NCBI RefSeq assembly: GCF_002835935.1
Contig: NZ_PJCF01000004.1
Span: 372,001-436,000 of the forward strand
Length of the DNA: 64,000 bases
Source: Paraglaciecola sp. MB-3u-78
Lineage (GTDB): Bacteria; Pseudomonadota; Gammaproteobacteria; Enterobacterales; Alteromonadaceae
Reading direction: 5' to 3'
The notes under the pieces were generated by a model that did no database searches, was not told where the DNA came from, and saw only the letters and a list, made by a program, of their open reading frames with translations. Positions 44,343-53,581 of the stretch are shown here, piece by piece; position 1 is the stretch's first letter, and each line of letters starts with the position of its first letter. The translations under genes were made by a program, and so were the position numbers.

Positions 44343-45509
44343 ATGAATTTGCATGAATATCAAGGCAAGCAATTATTCAAAGAGTACGGCTTGCCAGTCT
44401 CTGACGGGATAGCAGCTTCGACTCCAGAAGAAGCTGTAGCGGCAGCTGATAAAATTGGCGGCAGTGAGTGGGTAGTAAAATGCCAAGTTCACGCAGGTGG
44501 CCGAGGTAAGGCTGGCGGCGTAAAACTGGTTAAAACTAAAGAAGAGATCAAAGCTTTTGCTGAAAAGTGGTTAGGCAAAAATTTAGTGACTTTTCAAACT
44601 GACGAACATGGTCAACCAGTCACCAAAATTTTGGTAGAAACCTGTACTGATATCGCCGATGAGTTGTATTTAGGTGCTGTGGTTGACCGTACTTCGCGTC
44701 GTATCGTTTTCATGGCGTCTACTGAAGGCGGTGTTGAAATTGAAACAGTTGCTCACGAAACACCTGAAAAGATTTTAAAAGCTGAAATCGATCCTATTGT
44801 TGGTGCGCAACCTTACCAAGCTCGTGAAATGGCGTTTAAATTGGGCCTTAAAGGCGTACAAATTAAACAGTTCACTAAGATATTCCTTGGTTTAGCAAAA
44901 ATGTTTGTTGACCTTGATATCGCCCTTATCGAAATCAACCCTCTAGTGATTAAAGCTGACGGTGATATTCACTGCCTAGACGCTAAATTAGCTATCGATG
45001 GTAATGCTGTATATCGTCAACCTAAAGTAGCAGCTATGCACGATCCATCACAAGATGATGCTCGTGAAGCAGAAGCCGCTAAATGGGAACTTAACTATGT
45101 AGCACTAGACGGAAACGTTGGCTGTATGGTCAATGGTGCCGGTCTTGCTATGGGAACTATGGACATAGTTAACCTACACGGTGGCAAACCAGCTAACTTC
45201 CTTGATGTGGGCGGCGGTGCAACCAAAGAACGAGTTGCTGAAGCATTCAAAATCATTCTTTCTGACAGTAACGTTAGTGCCGTATTAGTGAATATATTTG
45301 GTGGCATTGTTCGTTGTGACATGATTGCTGAAGGTATTATTGGCGCAGTTAAAGAAGTAGGCGTTAATGTTCCAGTTGTTGTACGTTTAGAAGGTACTAA
45401 CGCTGAACTAGGCCGTGAAGTGTTGGCTGGTTCAGACCTTGATATCATAGCTGCAAGCAGTTTAACTGATGCAGCTAAATTAGTTGTTAAAGCCGCGGAG
45501 GGCAAATAA
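44343..45509 (+). CDS. sucC: Succinyl-CoA synthetase beta subunit (ADP-forming)
   Basis: 388 aa, exact family length. It starts with [12 protein letters not shown]. The ATP-grasp domain has [17 protein letters not shown], and the C-terminal CoA-ligase domain has L-D-V-G-G-G-A-T and [10 protein letters not shown]. It makes ATP from succinyl-CoA with SucD. Its stop overlaps the sucD ATG by one base. Confidence 0.98.
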   Translation: MNLHEYQGKQLFKEYGLPVSDGIAASTPEEAVAAADKIGGSEWVVKCQVHAGGRGKAGGVKLVKTKEEIKAFAEKWLGKNLVTFQTDEHGQPVTKILVETCTDIADELYLGAVVDRTSRRIVFMASTEGGVEIETVAHETPEKILKAEIDPIVGAQPYQAREMAFKLGLKGVQIKQFTKIFLGLAKMFVDLDIALIEINPLVIKADGDIHCLDAKLAIDGNAVYRQPKVAAMHDPSQDDAREAEAAKWELNYVALDGNVGCMVNGAGLAMGTMDIVNLHGGKPANFLDVGGGATKERVAEAFKIILSDSNVSAVLVNIFGGIVRCDMIAEGIIGAVKEVGVNVPVVVRLEGTNAELGREVLAGSDLDIIAASSLTDAAKLVVKAAEGK

Positions 45510-46381
45510 TGTCTATATTAATTAATAAAGACACCAAAGTTATCTGTCAGGGTTTTACTGGTGGACAAGGTACTTTTCACTCTGAACAAGCTATTGCTTA
45601 TGGCACAAAGATGGTTGGTGGTGTAACTCCTGGTAAAGGCGGTACAACGCATCTTGGTTTACCTGTATTTAACACAGTACGTGAAGCGGTTGAAAAAACC
45701 GGTGCTACGGCCTCTGTGATTTATGTACCAGCTGCATTCTGTAAAGATTCAATTGTTGAAGCGGCTGATTCTGGTATCGAGTTGATTATTTGTATCACTG
45801 AAGGTATTCCAACAATCGACATGTTGTTTGTGAAAGAATATTTGAATGTAAAAGGCGTTCGAATGATTGGTCCAAACTGCCCAGGTGTTATCACTCCTGG
45901 TGAATGTAAGATTGGTATCATGCCTGGTCATATCCACAAACCTGGAAAAGTCGGTATTGTTTCTCGCTCTGGTACCTTAACGTACGAAGCAGTTAAACAG
46001 ACCACTGACGAAGGTTTCGGCCAATCTACTTGTGTAGGTATTGGTGGTGACCCTATCCCTGGTTCAAACTTCATCGATATTTTGAAATTGTTCCAAGAAG
46101 ACCCTAAAACTGAAGCAATCGTTATGATTGGTGAAATTGGTGGTTCTGCTGAAGAAGAAGCGGCTGAATATATCAAAGCTCATGTGACTAAACCTGTTGT
46201 TTCATACATTGCTGGTGTGACTGCACCTGAAGGCAAACGTATGGGCCATGCAGGAGCCATTATCGCAGGCGGTAAAGGCACAGCTGATGAGAAATTCAAA
46301 GCGTTAGAAGCGGCAGGTGTTAAAACTGTGCGTTCTTTGGCTGACATTGGTACAGGTTTACGGGAAATTACAGGTTGGTAG
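45509..46381 (+). CDS. sucD: Succinyl-CoA synthetase alpha subunit
   Basis: 290 aa. CoA-binding Rossmann fold with [11 protein letters not shown]; the phosphohistidine region G-H-A-G-A-I-I; and G-G-V-T-P-G-K-G-G. It forms the alpha-beta complex with SucC. Last gene of the sdh-suc cluster, ended by a strong terminator at 46406. Confidence 0.98.
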   Translation: MSILINKDTKVICQGFTGGQGTFHSEQAIAYGTKMVGGVTPGKGGTTHLGLPVFNTVREAVEKTGATASVIYVPAAFCKDSIVEAADSGIELIICITEGIPTIDMLFVKEYLNVKGVRMIGPNCPGVITPGECKIGIMPGHIHKPGKVGIVSRSGTLTYEAVKQTTDEGFGQSTCVGIGGDPIPGSNFIDILKLFQEDPKTEAIVMIGEIGGSAEEEAAEYIKAHVTKPVVSYIAGVTAPEGKRMGHAGAIIAGGKGTADEKFKALEAAGVKTVRSLADIGTGLREITGW

Positions 46382-46405
46382 TGTAAACGTATCATCGATA
46401 CCTGA

Positions 46406-46434
46406 AAAAACCCGCTATCTAGCGGGTTTTTTTT
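46406..46434 (+). terminator. sucD operon terminator
   Basis: The 11-bp stem AAAAACCCGCT (46406-46416) pairs with AGCGGGTTTTT (46421-46431), with loop ATCT and an eight-T run. The group II intron begins 5 bases downstream of it. Confidence 0.95.
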
Positions 46435-46438
46435 ATTG

Positions 46439-48362
46439 GTGCGCCAAGTATGGCGCGTAGCGCCCATTCTGGGTGCTGTTCTGATACGCGTGGTGGCGGT
46501 CAGATGACTTGGTGGTGAAAGTCCACTATTAACCCGACAAGGGGAATAATTAGCTGAACGGCAAGGGAGTTCATTGTGAGGTGAAATCTGAAGAAAGCTG
46601 AAAGCAAAGCACTGGCCTGACGAACAGAAATCGTATATTAGGCGTTCGCAGTGGGTGAGAAGGCCAATATCTTCAAAGCCCAATACTTGTCCAGACACTG
46701 CGGACGTAGATACGGCAGGCATAAGTGTGAAGGTCACGCGCATTACCTTGGGAGGTCTGTTGCTCTGCCTTAGGCTACTGTTATCGCGAGATATCAGGAT
46801 GGGGCAATAGAAGTCAGCCGAGGCCATAGTAGGTTGATAACCGTCAACTGAAGGGCTGAACATGTTAGATGGATTGAGAGCCGACCGCTCGATGACACTG
46901 TAGGGGCAGAAACGGTTATTGCGATATAACTGCTTATTGTTGAGAGGTGCAGACAGTATCTGCATGGGTAAACGAATAAGGCACCAAAAAGTCACGGCAC
47001 GCGAGGGGTACTCTCATGAGGAGACGATAGAGTTACTCGATAGCATACTATCAAGACCGAATATGCAACGTGCTTATCAGCGGGTGATGCGTAATAAAGG
47101 CGCGGCGGGTGTTGACGGAATGAGTGTGGATACGCTGAAAAGTTATCTACAAACACACTGGCAACGAACCAAAGCGGCATTATTGCGTGGCGACTACCGT
47201 CCACAAGCTGTGTTAAAGGTGAGTATCCCCAAAGCAGGAGGTGGGCAACGCGAACTAGGCATTCCAACGGTGTTGGATAGGCTCATTCAGCAAGCGATAC
47301 ATCAGGTGCTAAGTCCTATATTCGAGGAGCAGTTCTCGGACAGCAGTTATGGATTTAGGCCAAAACGCAGCGCTGGACAAGCCGTCCAGCAAGCTCGTGA
47401 TTATATGGAAGCAGGTCATCGATGGGTAGTGGATATTGATCTAGAGAAGTTTTTCGATAAGGTTAATCACGACATTTTTATGTCACGAATAGCGCGTCAT
47501 GTGAAAGATAAAGCGGTATTGAAGTTAATCCATGCATATCTGATGGCGGGTATATCGGATAATGGACAGGTCAATATGAGAACAATGGGCACACCGCAAG
47601 GTGGGCCAATAGCATTACTATCAAATATTATACTGACCGACTTAGATAACGAGCTTGAAGACCGAGGGCATAAGTTCTGCCGTTATGCGGATGGCTGTAA
47701 TATCTATGTCAAAAGTGAGCGTGCAGGGCAGCGTGTATTGCAAAGTGTCACTACCTTCTTGGAAAACACCTTGAAACTGAAGGTAAACCAAGAGAAAAGT
47801 GATGTGGGTCGGCCTTGGCAACGAAAGTTCTTGGGATACAGTGTTTGCAATCAAAACAGAATAACCGATTGCGGATCGCGCCAGCGGTGCAAATGCGTTT
47901 TAAGAAGGATGTAAAGCAGATGCTTCGTAGCGCCAGAGGTTGGTCACTTCACCGTACGGTGGAAAAGCTGAATCTGAAACTGCGAGGGTGGATGACATAC
48001 TTCCGTCACATTAACGTTAAACAGGTATTGCTTGACTTAGATGGTTGGCTACGCCGCCACCTTCGCAAGATACTATGGCGACAATGGAAACGCATTCATA
48101 CTCGTATCAAGCGTTTAATTGCGCTTGGTATTGACGCATCGAGGGCAGCGACAAGTGCCGTTAATGGCAGGGGACCTTGGTTTAACTCAGGGGCTTCGCA
48201 TATGAACCATGCACTTCCTAAGAAACACTTCGACTATTTGGGCTTAATATCTTTGATGGACTACTATCATCGTCTCAAGAATTTTACATGAACCGCCGTG
48301 ATACGGAACCGTACGTCCGGTGGTGTGAGAGGAGGAGAGTGTAAACTCTCCTCCTACTCGAT
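46439..48362 (+). mobile_element. Group II intron (about 1.9 kb), inactive maturase
   Basis: The 5' end GTGCGCC (46439-46445) matches the conserved GUGYG start of group II introns. The structured region 46446-46960 precedes a maturase-type reverse transcriptase. The 3' end has a domain-V-like hairpin (about 48293-48335, G-A-A-C-C-G and GTACGTCCGG) and a domain VI stem (GGAGGAGAG/CTCTCCTCC with TGTAAA loop), ending about CTACTCGAT at 48362. Insertion directly behind a terminator hairpin is the target choice of class C introns. The exact 3' boundary is uncertain by a few bases. Confidence 0.85.
46964..48291 (+). pseudogene. Group II intron reverse transcriptase/maturase, broken
   Basis: The RT domain is clear (N-K-G-A-A-G-V-D-G, I-P-K-A-G-G-G-Q-R-E-L-G-I-P, Y-G-F-R-P, D-I-D-L-E-K-F-F-D, T-P-Q-G-G-P). 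The catalytic Y-A-D-D box reads Y-A-D-G (near 47683), and the block after G-G-P is one residue short. Around 47850-47880 the frame shifts: the maturase/X domain (R-G-W-M-T-Y-F-R, L-D-G-W-L-R-R-H-L-R) continues in another frame to 48291. Both lesions argue that the protein no longer works. I prefer the ATG at 46964 to the upstream frame extension. Confidence 0.9.
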
Positions 48363-48861
48363 CCAAATCATGTCTTAAAGCTGATAAATTTAGATGCTTA
48401 ATCACACTTCTCAGGCATGTAGATTGCTCAAATAGCAGCAGCACTTTTAAGTTAATATCCTTATTGATGATGTTTCATTCAGTCTGGAACATCACAAAAC
48501 CGCAATAATTTCATTTAACTTTTTAATAAAAACTGTGTTTATCTTTACAAGGTGTTCACATTTTATTTCAACGAATGAAAAGTTTGTTTTTACTATGTAT
48601 ATGGATTTTTATGTTTTATCTTTCAAAAATAATTTAAAACTAAATTTAATCAATGTCTTAAGTGATTTGTTTTGGTTTTACATGAGACGTTTTATATTGT
48701 TATTGTAAAAATTTCGGTGTGCATATTTTTTGAATACGTATGCAATGCATTGAGGCGTTTGTTAATTAAGCGTTAATATCTGTTCATGAAAAGTTGGGTA
48801 AAATGCTGATTCGAATTTGAAGCAGCAAGTTAACTGAAAATAACGGGAACGGGACACATAG
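48363..48861. promoter_or_regulatory. Control region of the alpha-glucan locus
   Basis: There is no gene in about 500 AT-rich bases. The main feature is the palindrome at 48731-48744. A promoter must lie nearby to drive the receptor and probably pullulanase genes. No riboswitch was recognised. Confidence 0.5.
48731..48744. promoter_or_regulatory. Putative LacI-family operator
   Basis: TGAATACGTATGCA is a 14-bp palindrome with one mismatch pair and the central CG characteristic of LacI-family operators. It lies 118 bases upstream of the TonB receptor start. In Alteromonadales maltodextrin genes are commonly controlled by a LacI-type repressor. No regulator gene is in the window, so the assignment is inference. 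Confidence 0.45.
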
Positions 48862-49226
48862 ATGAGAAAATTCAAACCCAGTCTAATAACCGCGGCATTT
48901 GTGGCCAGCGGAATGGCTTTTAGTAGCTCACAAATATTTGCACAAGAAGCTCCTGTCATAGCTGATGTGACAAATACAGAAGAAGCTTCGGAAGCAGTTG
49001 AGAGAATTGTAATTACAGGTTTTGCTACTAGCCTCATTCAATCACTTAATCAAAAGCGTTTCAGCGACACAGTGTCGGAGCAGATTTCTGCAGACGATTT
49101 AGGGGGCTTGCCTGATGTATCCATGGCTGACGCTTTAACTAGGCTACCTGGTATTTCTGCTGTAAGAACCGGCGGTCAAGCAGCAGAAATTAATATTCGT
49201 GGTTTATCTGGGGACTTTGTTTTTTC
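48862..49226 (+). pseudogene. TonB-dependent receptor, 5' part (interrupted by IS66-type element)
   Basis: The 122 N-terminal codons contain a signal peptide (about 1-28, ending I-F-A), a TonB-box-like E-R-I-V-I-T-G, and the start of the plug (L-G-G-L-P-D-V-S-M-A-D-A-L-T-R-L-P-G-I and E-I-N-I-R-G-L-S-G). The gene is cut at codon 122 by the insertion at 49227. The remaining part resumes at 50778. Removing the element and one copy of the 8-bp duplication restores one frame of 1019 codons. As it stands only a truncated plug can be made. Confidence 0.95.
49219..49226 (+). repeat. 8-bp target duplication, left (GTTTTTTC)
   Basis: GTTTTTTC occurs directly before the element and again directly after it at 50778-50785. 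An 8-bp duplication is the rule for IS66-family insertions. Confidence 0.93.
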
Positions 49227-50777
49227 GTAACTATTCAGCCTCATGAAAATATATTTTGACGATCCCAGCGATCGTATTGACTGATCCCGCTAGGATGTCA
49301 GACTTGCCTTAATATCACTTTAGTTATTAACCAATGAAGATTGACGGCATTGAAATCGACAGTGTGATCGATTCAACAAAAAAGTTGCTTACAGAGGATA
49401 AATCAATTTCGCCGGCCTTAAGAGCGGCAATTGAATTGATCATGCTGGTTGTGTCTTTGCTTGCTAATCGATTAGGACTAAATAGCCAAAACAGCAGTAA
49501 ACCACCCTCCACAGATTTTGATAGAAAGAAGAATTCAAGGACTAAATCTGACAATCCGGCCGGCGGCCAGAAAGGGCGGGAGGGTAAAACGCTGAGCCCG
49601 TTCGAAGAGCCCGATGTAGTCAAGGATATTCCCGTAAACAGGGCGCTATTGCCTCCTGGGAAGTATCGTGATGCTGGCGTCCAGTGTCGTCAAGTGGTTG
49701 ACATAGAAATATCACGCATGGTCACCGAATACAGAGCGCAAATACTGCTCAACGAAACAGGCAAGAAATTCACAGCTGAGTTTCCACAAGGTGTTAACAG
49801 TGCTATCCAATATGGCGATGGCATTAAAGCGCACGCGGTTTACCTGTCACAATATCAATTGCTGCCTTATAAACGTATTGAAGAGTATTTTTCCGATCAA
49901 CTCAATATTCCGATCAGTGCGGGAACCTTGTTTAACTTCAATCAAAAAGCGTCAGATTTAATTGAGCAAACAGGTGCCGCGGATCGGATCAAAGCCGCAC
50001 TACGAGCATCACCCGTGCTGCATGTTGATGAAACAGGCGTCAACATTAACGGCAAGCGGCGTTGGTTACATTGTGCCTCATCACTTACCTGGACGTATTT
50101 CCATGCCCACGATAAACGTGGGAAAGAGGCCATGGATGCGGCCGAGATACTGCCATGCTTTACGGGCATTCTGTGCCATGACCACTGGAAACCTTACTAC
50201 AAATATATCCTATGTGAACATTCTCTGTGCAATGCCCATCATTTGAGAGAATTGGAAAGAGCGTGGGAGCAAGACAAGCAGAAATGGGCCAATGAAATGC
50301 GTGCACTGCTGACCAAGCTTTGTCAGGACGTGAAGGATAATGACGGTAAGTTAACGCCAGAGTCTGCCCGCGTCGCCAGAGAACAGTACCGTGAAATACT
50401 CTTTGAGGGTGATAAGGAGTGTCCGCCACCAAATGAGGAGGACCGACCAGCAGGACAACGGGGTCGTTTAAAACGAACCAAAGCGCGCGCCTTGCTTGAA
50501 CGGCTCAGAGAATTTGAAAATGATGCGCTTAGATTTATCGAAATAAAAGATGTCCCCTTTACTAACAATCAAGGGGAAAACGATATTCGAATGACAAAAG
50601 TACATCAAAAAATATCGGGATGTTTCAGAAGTCAAAACGGTGCGGATATGTTTTGTTTGCTTCGCAGTTACATATCCAGTTGTCGCAAGCAAGATGTTTC
50701 AGCAAGTGAGGCGTTGCGACTATTGTTCAAGGGCAGGCTTCCTGACATCTTTTCATCTGCGCGACCTGAATAGTTAC
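49227..50777 (+). mobile_element. IS66-family insertion sequence, single-gene type (1551 bp)
   Basis: Ends GTAACTATTCAG and CTGAATAGTTAC are inverted repeats, with a perfect 8-bp target duplication on both sides. It contains one tnpC-like gene and lacks tnpA/tnpB, as in the short subgroup of the family. It is inserted in a TonB receptor gene in the same orientation. The intact duplication points to a recent event. Confidence 0.93.
49334..50773 (+). CDS. IS66-family transposase (TnpC-like)
   Basis: 479 aa. The N-terminus has R-L-G-L-N-S-Q-N-S-S-K-P-P-S-T-D followed by a basic linker, then a zinc-finger-poor region. The DDE core has V-L-H-V-D-E-T-G-V-N-I-N-G, G-I-L-C-H-D-H-W-K-P-Y-Y and C-N-A-H-H-L-R-E-L. 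The C-terminal N-N-Q-G-E-N-D-I-R-M-T-K-V-H-Q-K-I-S-G-C-F-R is diagnostic. The gene is intact. A related, truncated copy lies at 18940-19291. Confidence 0.95.
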   Translation: MKIDGIEIDSVIDSTKKLLTEDKSISPALRAAIELIMLVVSLLANRLGLNSQNSSKPPSTDFDRKKNSRTKSDNPAGGQKGREGKTLSPFEEPDVVKDIPVNRALLPPGKYRDAGVQCRQVVDIEISRMVTEYRAQILLNETGKKFTAEFPQGVNSAIQYGDGIKAHAVYLSQYQLLPYKRIEEYFSDQLNIPISAGTLFNFNQKASDLIEQTGAADRIKAALRASPVLHVDETGVNINGKRRWLHCASSLTWTYFHAHDKRGKEAMDAAEILPCFTGILCHDHWKPYYKYILCEHSLCNAHHLRELERAWEQDKQKWANEMRALLTKLCQDVKDNDGKLTPESARVAREQYREILFEGDKECPPPNEEDRPAGQRGRLKRTKARALLERLREFENDALRFIEIKDVPFTNNQGENDIRMTKVHQKISGCFRSQNGADMFCLLRSYISSCRKQDVSASEALRLLFKGRLPDIFSSARPE

Positions 50778-53480
50778 GTTTTTTCAACCTTAAATGGCCG
50801 TGAACAAGTATCTACCAGTGGCGACCGTTCCATTGAGTTTGATCAATATCCTTCAGAATTAATATCTTCTGCAGCGGTATATAAGTCGCCTAAGGCATCT
50901 TTAATTGAAGGCGGTGTAGCAGGAACCGTGGAATTGCGAACGGCTAATCCATTGAGTCTTGAAGGTGATTCTAAGCTGAGTATCAACGCTCGTGGCATGT
51001 TCAACGATCGCGCTGACGAAGTTGCTGATGCGAAAGAATTTGGTCATCGATTTAGTTTTTCCTATCAAACTAAATTTCTTGACGACACCTTAGGTTTAGC
51101 CCTGGGTTATGCACGTTTATTTCAACCCAGTGTCTCAACCCAATTTATTGGTCTTGCCTACAATGCCCAAGCCGATGTTGATGGTTTAGCCAACGATACA
51201 GACGGACCAGAAGACTGCCCTGAGTGTGAAAACATCAGCGAAGGTTTTGAAATGCAACATCAAGGTGGCGAAGAAACTCGCGACGGCTATATGGTGGCAA
51301 TTGAATGGGCACCAGTTGATAACTTTACGCTTAAAACGGATATGTTTTTATCTCAGTTTGAGTCAGAAGAGTTTGCTCGTGGTTATCGTGTGAAATTGGG
51401 AGGGGCGCAGACTTCAATTACCAATCCTATTTTGTCTGGTAATGATGTTATCGGTGGCACCTTTAATCGTACTTCTGGTAGTTTTACCCGGGTTGAATTG
51501 GTTAACGATAACAACCAAGATTCAGATGAAGTGTTAAGTCTGGGCATTAACGCTGACTGGCAGGCGACAGACAATCTAAATTTGGCCTTTGATGTGAGTT
51601 ATTCTAGGGCAACCAGTGATTTTAGAAATGGTTTATTGTGGTCATTGGTTGGTGAAGACGCCACAATAGCTAATCCGCAATTTGATGAAAACATCTCTCT
51701 TTCTTATTTATTGAATGGTTTGGATTTACCCGACCTAGCATTTAATCAGGCCGATGCATTTTCTGATTTAGATCGCGTTATGGTCAGTAAATATGGTATT
51801 TATCCCTTTGTTAATAAAGACGAGTCTACTGCTTATCGCTTTGATTCGAAGTATGAATTAGACAATGATTTTGTTTCTTCAGTGGAATTTGGCGTACGTT
51901 ATTCTGAACGTGATTATTCCAATGACCGTTCTGTGTTTGAATATGGTAACGACTCGGCATTTTCTGTGAGTCAGCCTCCTTTAAGTTTAACTCCAGATAT
52001 GCTGGAAATTGTTGATTGGAGTGGCGAATTTGGTTATTTTCCGTCTTATCCTTCCATCGACTTGAACTCTGCCCTTAATGCATGGTTTCCAGCCGGCATT
52101 CCGCAACCAGTGCAAACCTGGGGTACGGGACATCCTGGGGTCATAAATAGCCCAACAGGAGGCGAAGGCCCTAACACCGCTTGGTCTGTACAGGAAAGTG
52201 GTGATGTTTCAGAAACTGTCACCGCAGCCTACATTATGGCAAACCTGAATATGGAAATAGGTGATTTACCGATTACCGGTAACATTGGTATTCGCCGTAT
52301 TGAAACTGAACAAAGTTCCACTGTTTTACAATTAGCCACCCAAAACATAGTGGACCCAGATACAGGTGAAGTGCTAGAAGTACGAGGTGATCCTAGTCTT
52401 GGCGCTCAATATATCGTTGACGAAGCGGGTTTAATCAATGATTATTTCAAACCTGATATTTTGACCGATAAATACACTGATTATTTACCGTCATTAAACT
52501 TAAATTTTAAACTAACCGATAATCAGCAGCTACGTTTTGCCGCAGCTAAAGTGATGGGGCGTGCACCTATTAACAGATTTGCTGCCAATTCTACTACCTC
52601 AATTCAAACAGTTACAGCCAGTCAAAACCCCGATACAGGAGCAATAACTTTATCCTCTCCTACAGCAAAATTAAGTGGTCAGAGTAAAAACAGCCCGTAC
52701 TTAAGACCTTTCTATGCCAACCAGTATGACTTATCCTACGAGTATTACTTTACAGAAACTGATGGAGCATTTGTTGCTGCTCTTTTCTATAAAGATATCA
52801 AATCATTTATTGAAGATATTGCCCTTGACCCCTTTGACTTTAGTGGCAATGGATTTGTAGTACCTGATGATATTAATGTGGCTGTGTTTGTTGAGCCTGA
52901 CGCGCCAGGCGATACACCGCTGGCTGCAGTGGATGTAAACGGTGACCCTTTGTTTGTCACTGTCCCCACCGAAAATGGCAAATACGAAACAGCAGTTAAT
53001 AATGCTAAAGGCGGTTATATTCGTGGTTTGGAGTTAACTTACACGCAGATTTACGACTTTTTACCCGATGCTTGGTCAGGTTTGGGTGTTAGTGCCAGTT
53101 ATTCATTTACTGAAAGTGAAATCACTCGCACCTTGAGTAGCTCTGTTTTTTCCACAGATTTACCCGGACTGTCGGAGAATGTGGCGCAATTTACAGTGTT
53201 TTGGGATTATCGAGGTTTTGAAACCCGTTTAAGTACTAGGTATCGTGATGCCTTTGTTTCTCAGCAGGTAGCGGTGAATGAACAGGTGGTTAACTTTGCT
53301 TCTGAAGTTGTTATGGACTACCAAGCTTCTTACAAAATTAATGAAAATCTTAGTGCGGTGTTCCAAATTAACAACCTCACAGATGAGCCCACCCGCAGTT
53401 ACTTTGGTAAAGAAGACTTAACTGGCACCATTCAGTTCTTTGGTACCCAATACTTCTTAGGAGTAACGTATTCATTATGA
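50778..53480 (+). pseudogene. TonB-dependent receptor, 3' part
   Basis: After the second target duplication (50778-50785), the receptor frame resumes and runs 897 codons to TGA at 53478-53480. It contains the rest of the plug (S-I-E-F-D-Q-Y-P-S-E-L, V-Y-K-S-P-K-A-S-L-I-E-G-G-V-A-G-T-V) and the barrel, ending Y-F-L-G-V-T-Y-S-L. The frame is open from within the transposon (50640), so a fusion product without signal peptide could be read but not exported. Its stop overlaps a downstream ATG at 53477. By its neighbours the intact protein would have imported maltodextrins. Confidence 0.93.
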
Positions 53481-53581
53481 AAAATTTAATCCTGCAAAAA
53501 CTGAAAAAGTTACATTTCGCTAAGTTGGCATTACCGCCAACTCAGTCCTTTAGAACATCTAAAACATCGGAGTATGTACCT

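Noticed and set aside
46180-46995. Long minus-strand open frame (271 codons) across sucD end and intron 5' region
   Set aside because: It lies antisense to sucD and to the structured part of the group II intron and has the composition of a shadow frame with no domain.
46964-48291. Programmed frameshifting as an explanation of the split reverse transcriptase
   Set aside because: Group II maturases are not known to need it, and the catalytic Y-A-D-D is also altered, which points to decay.
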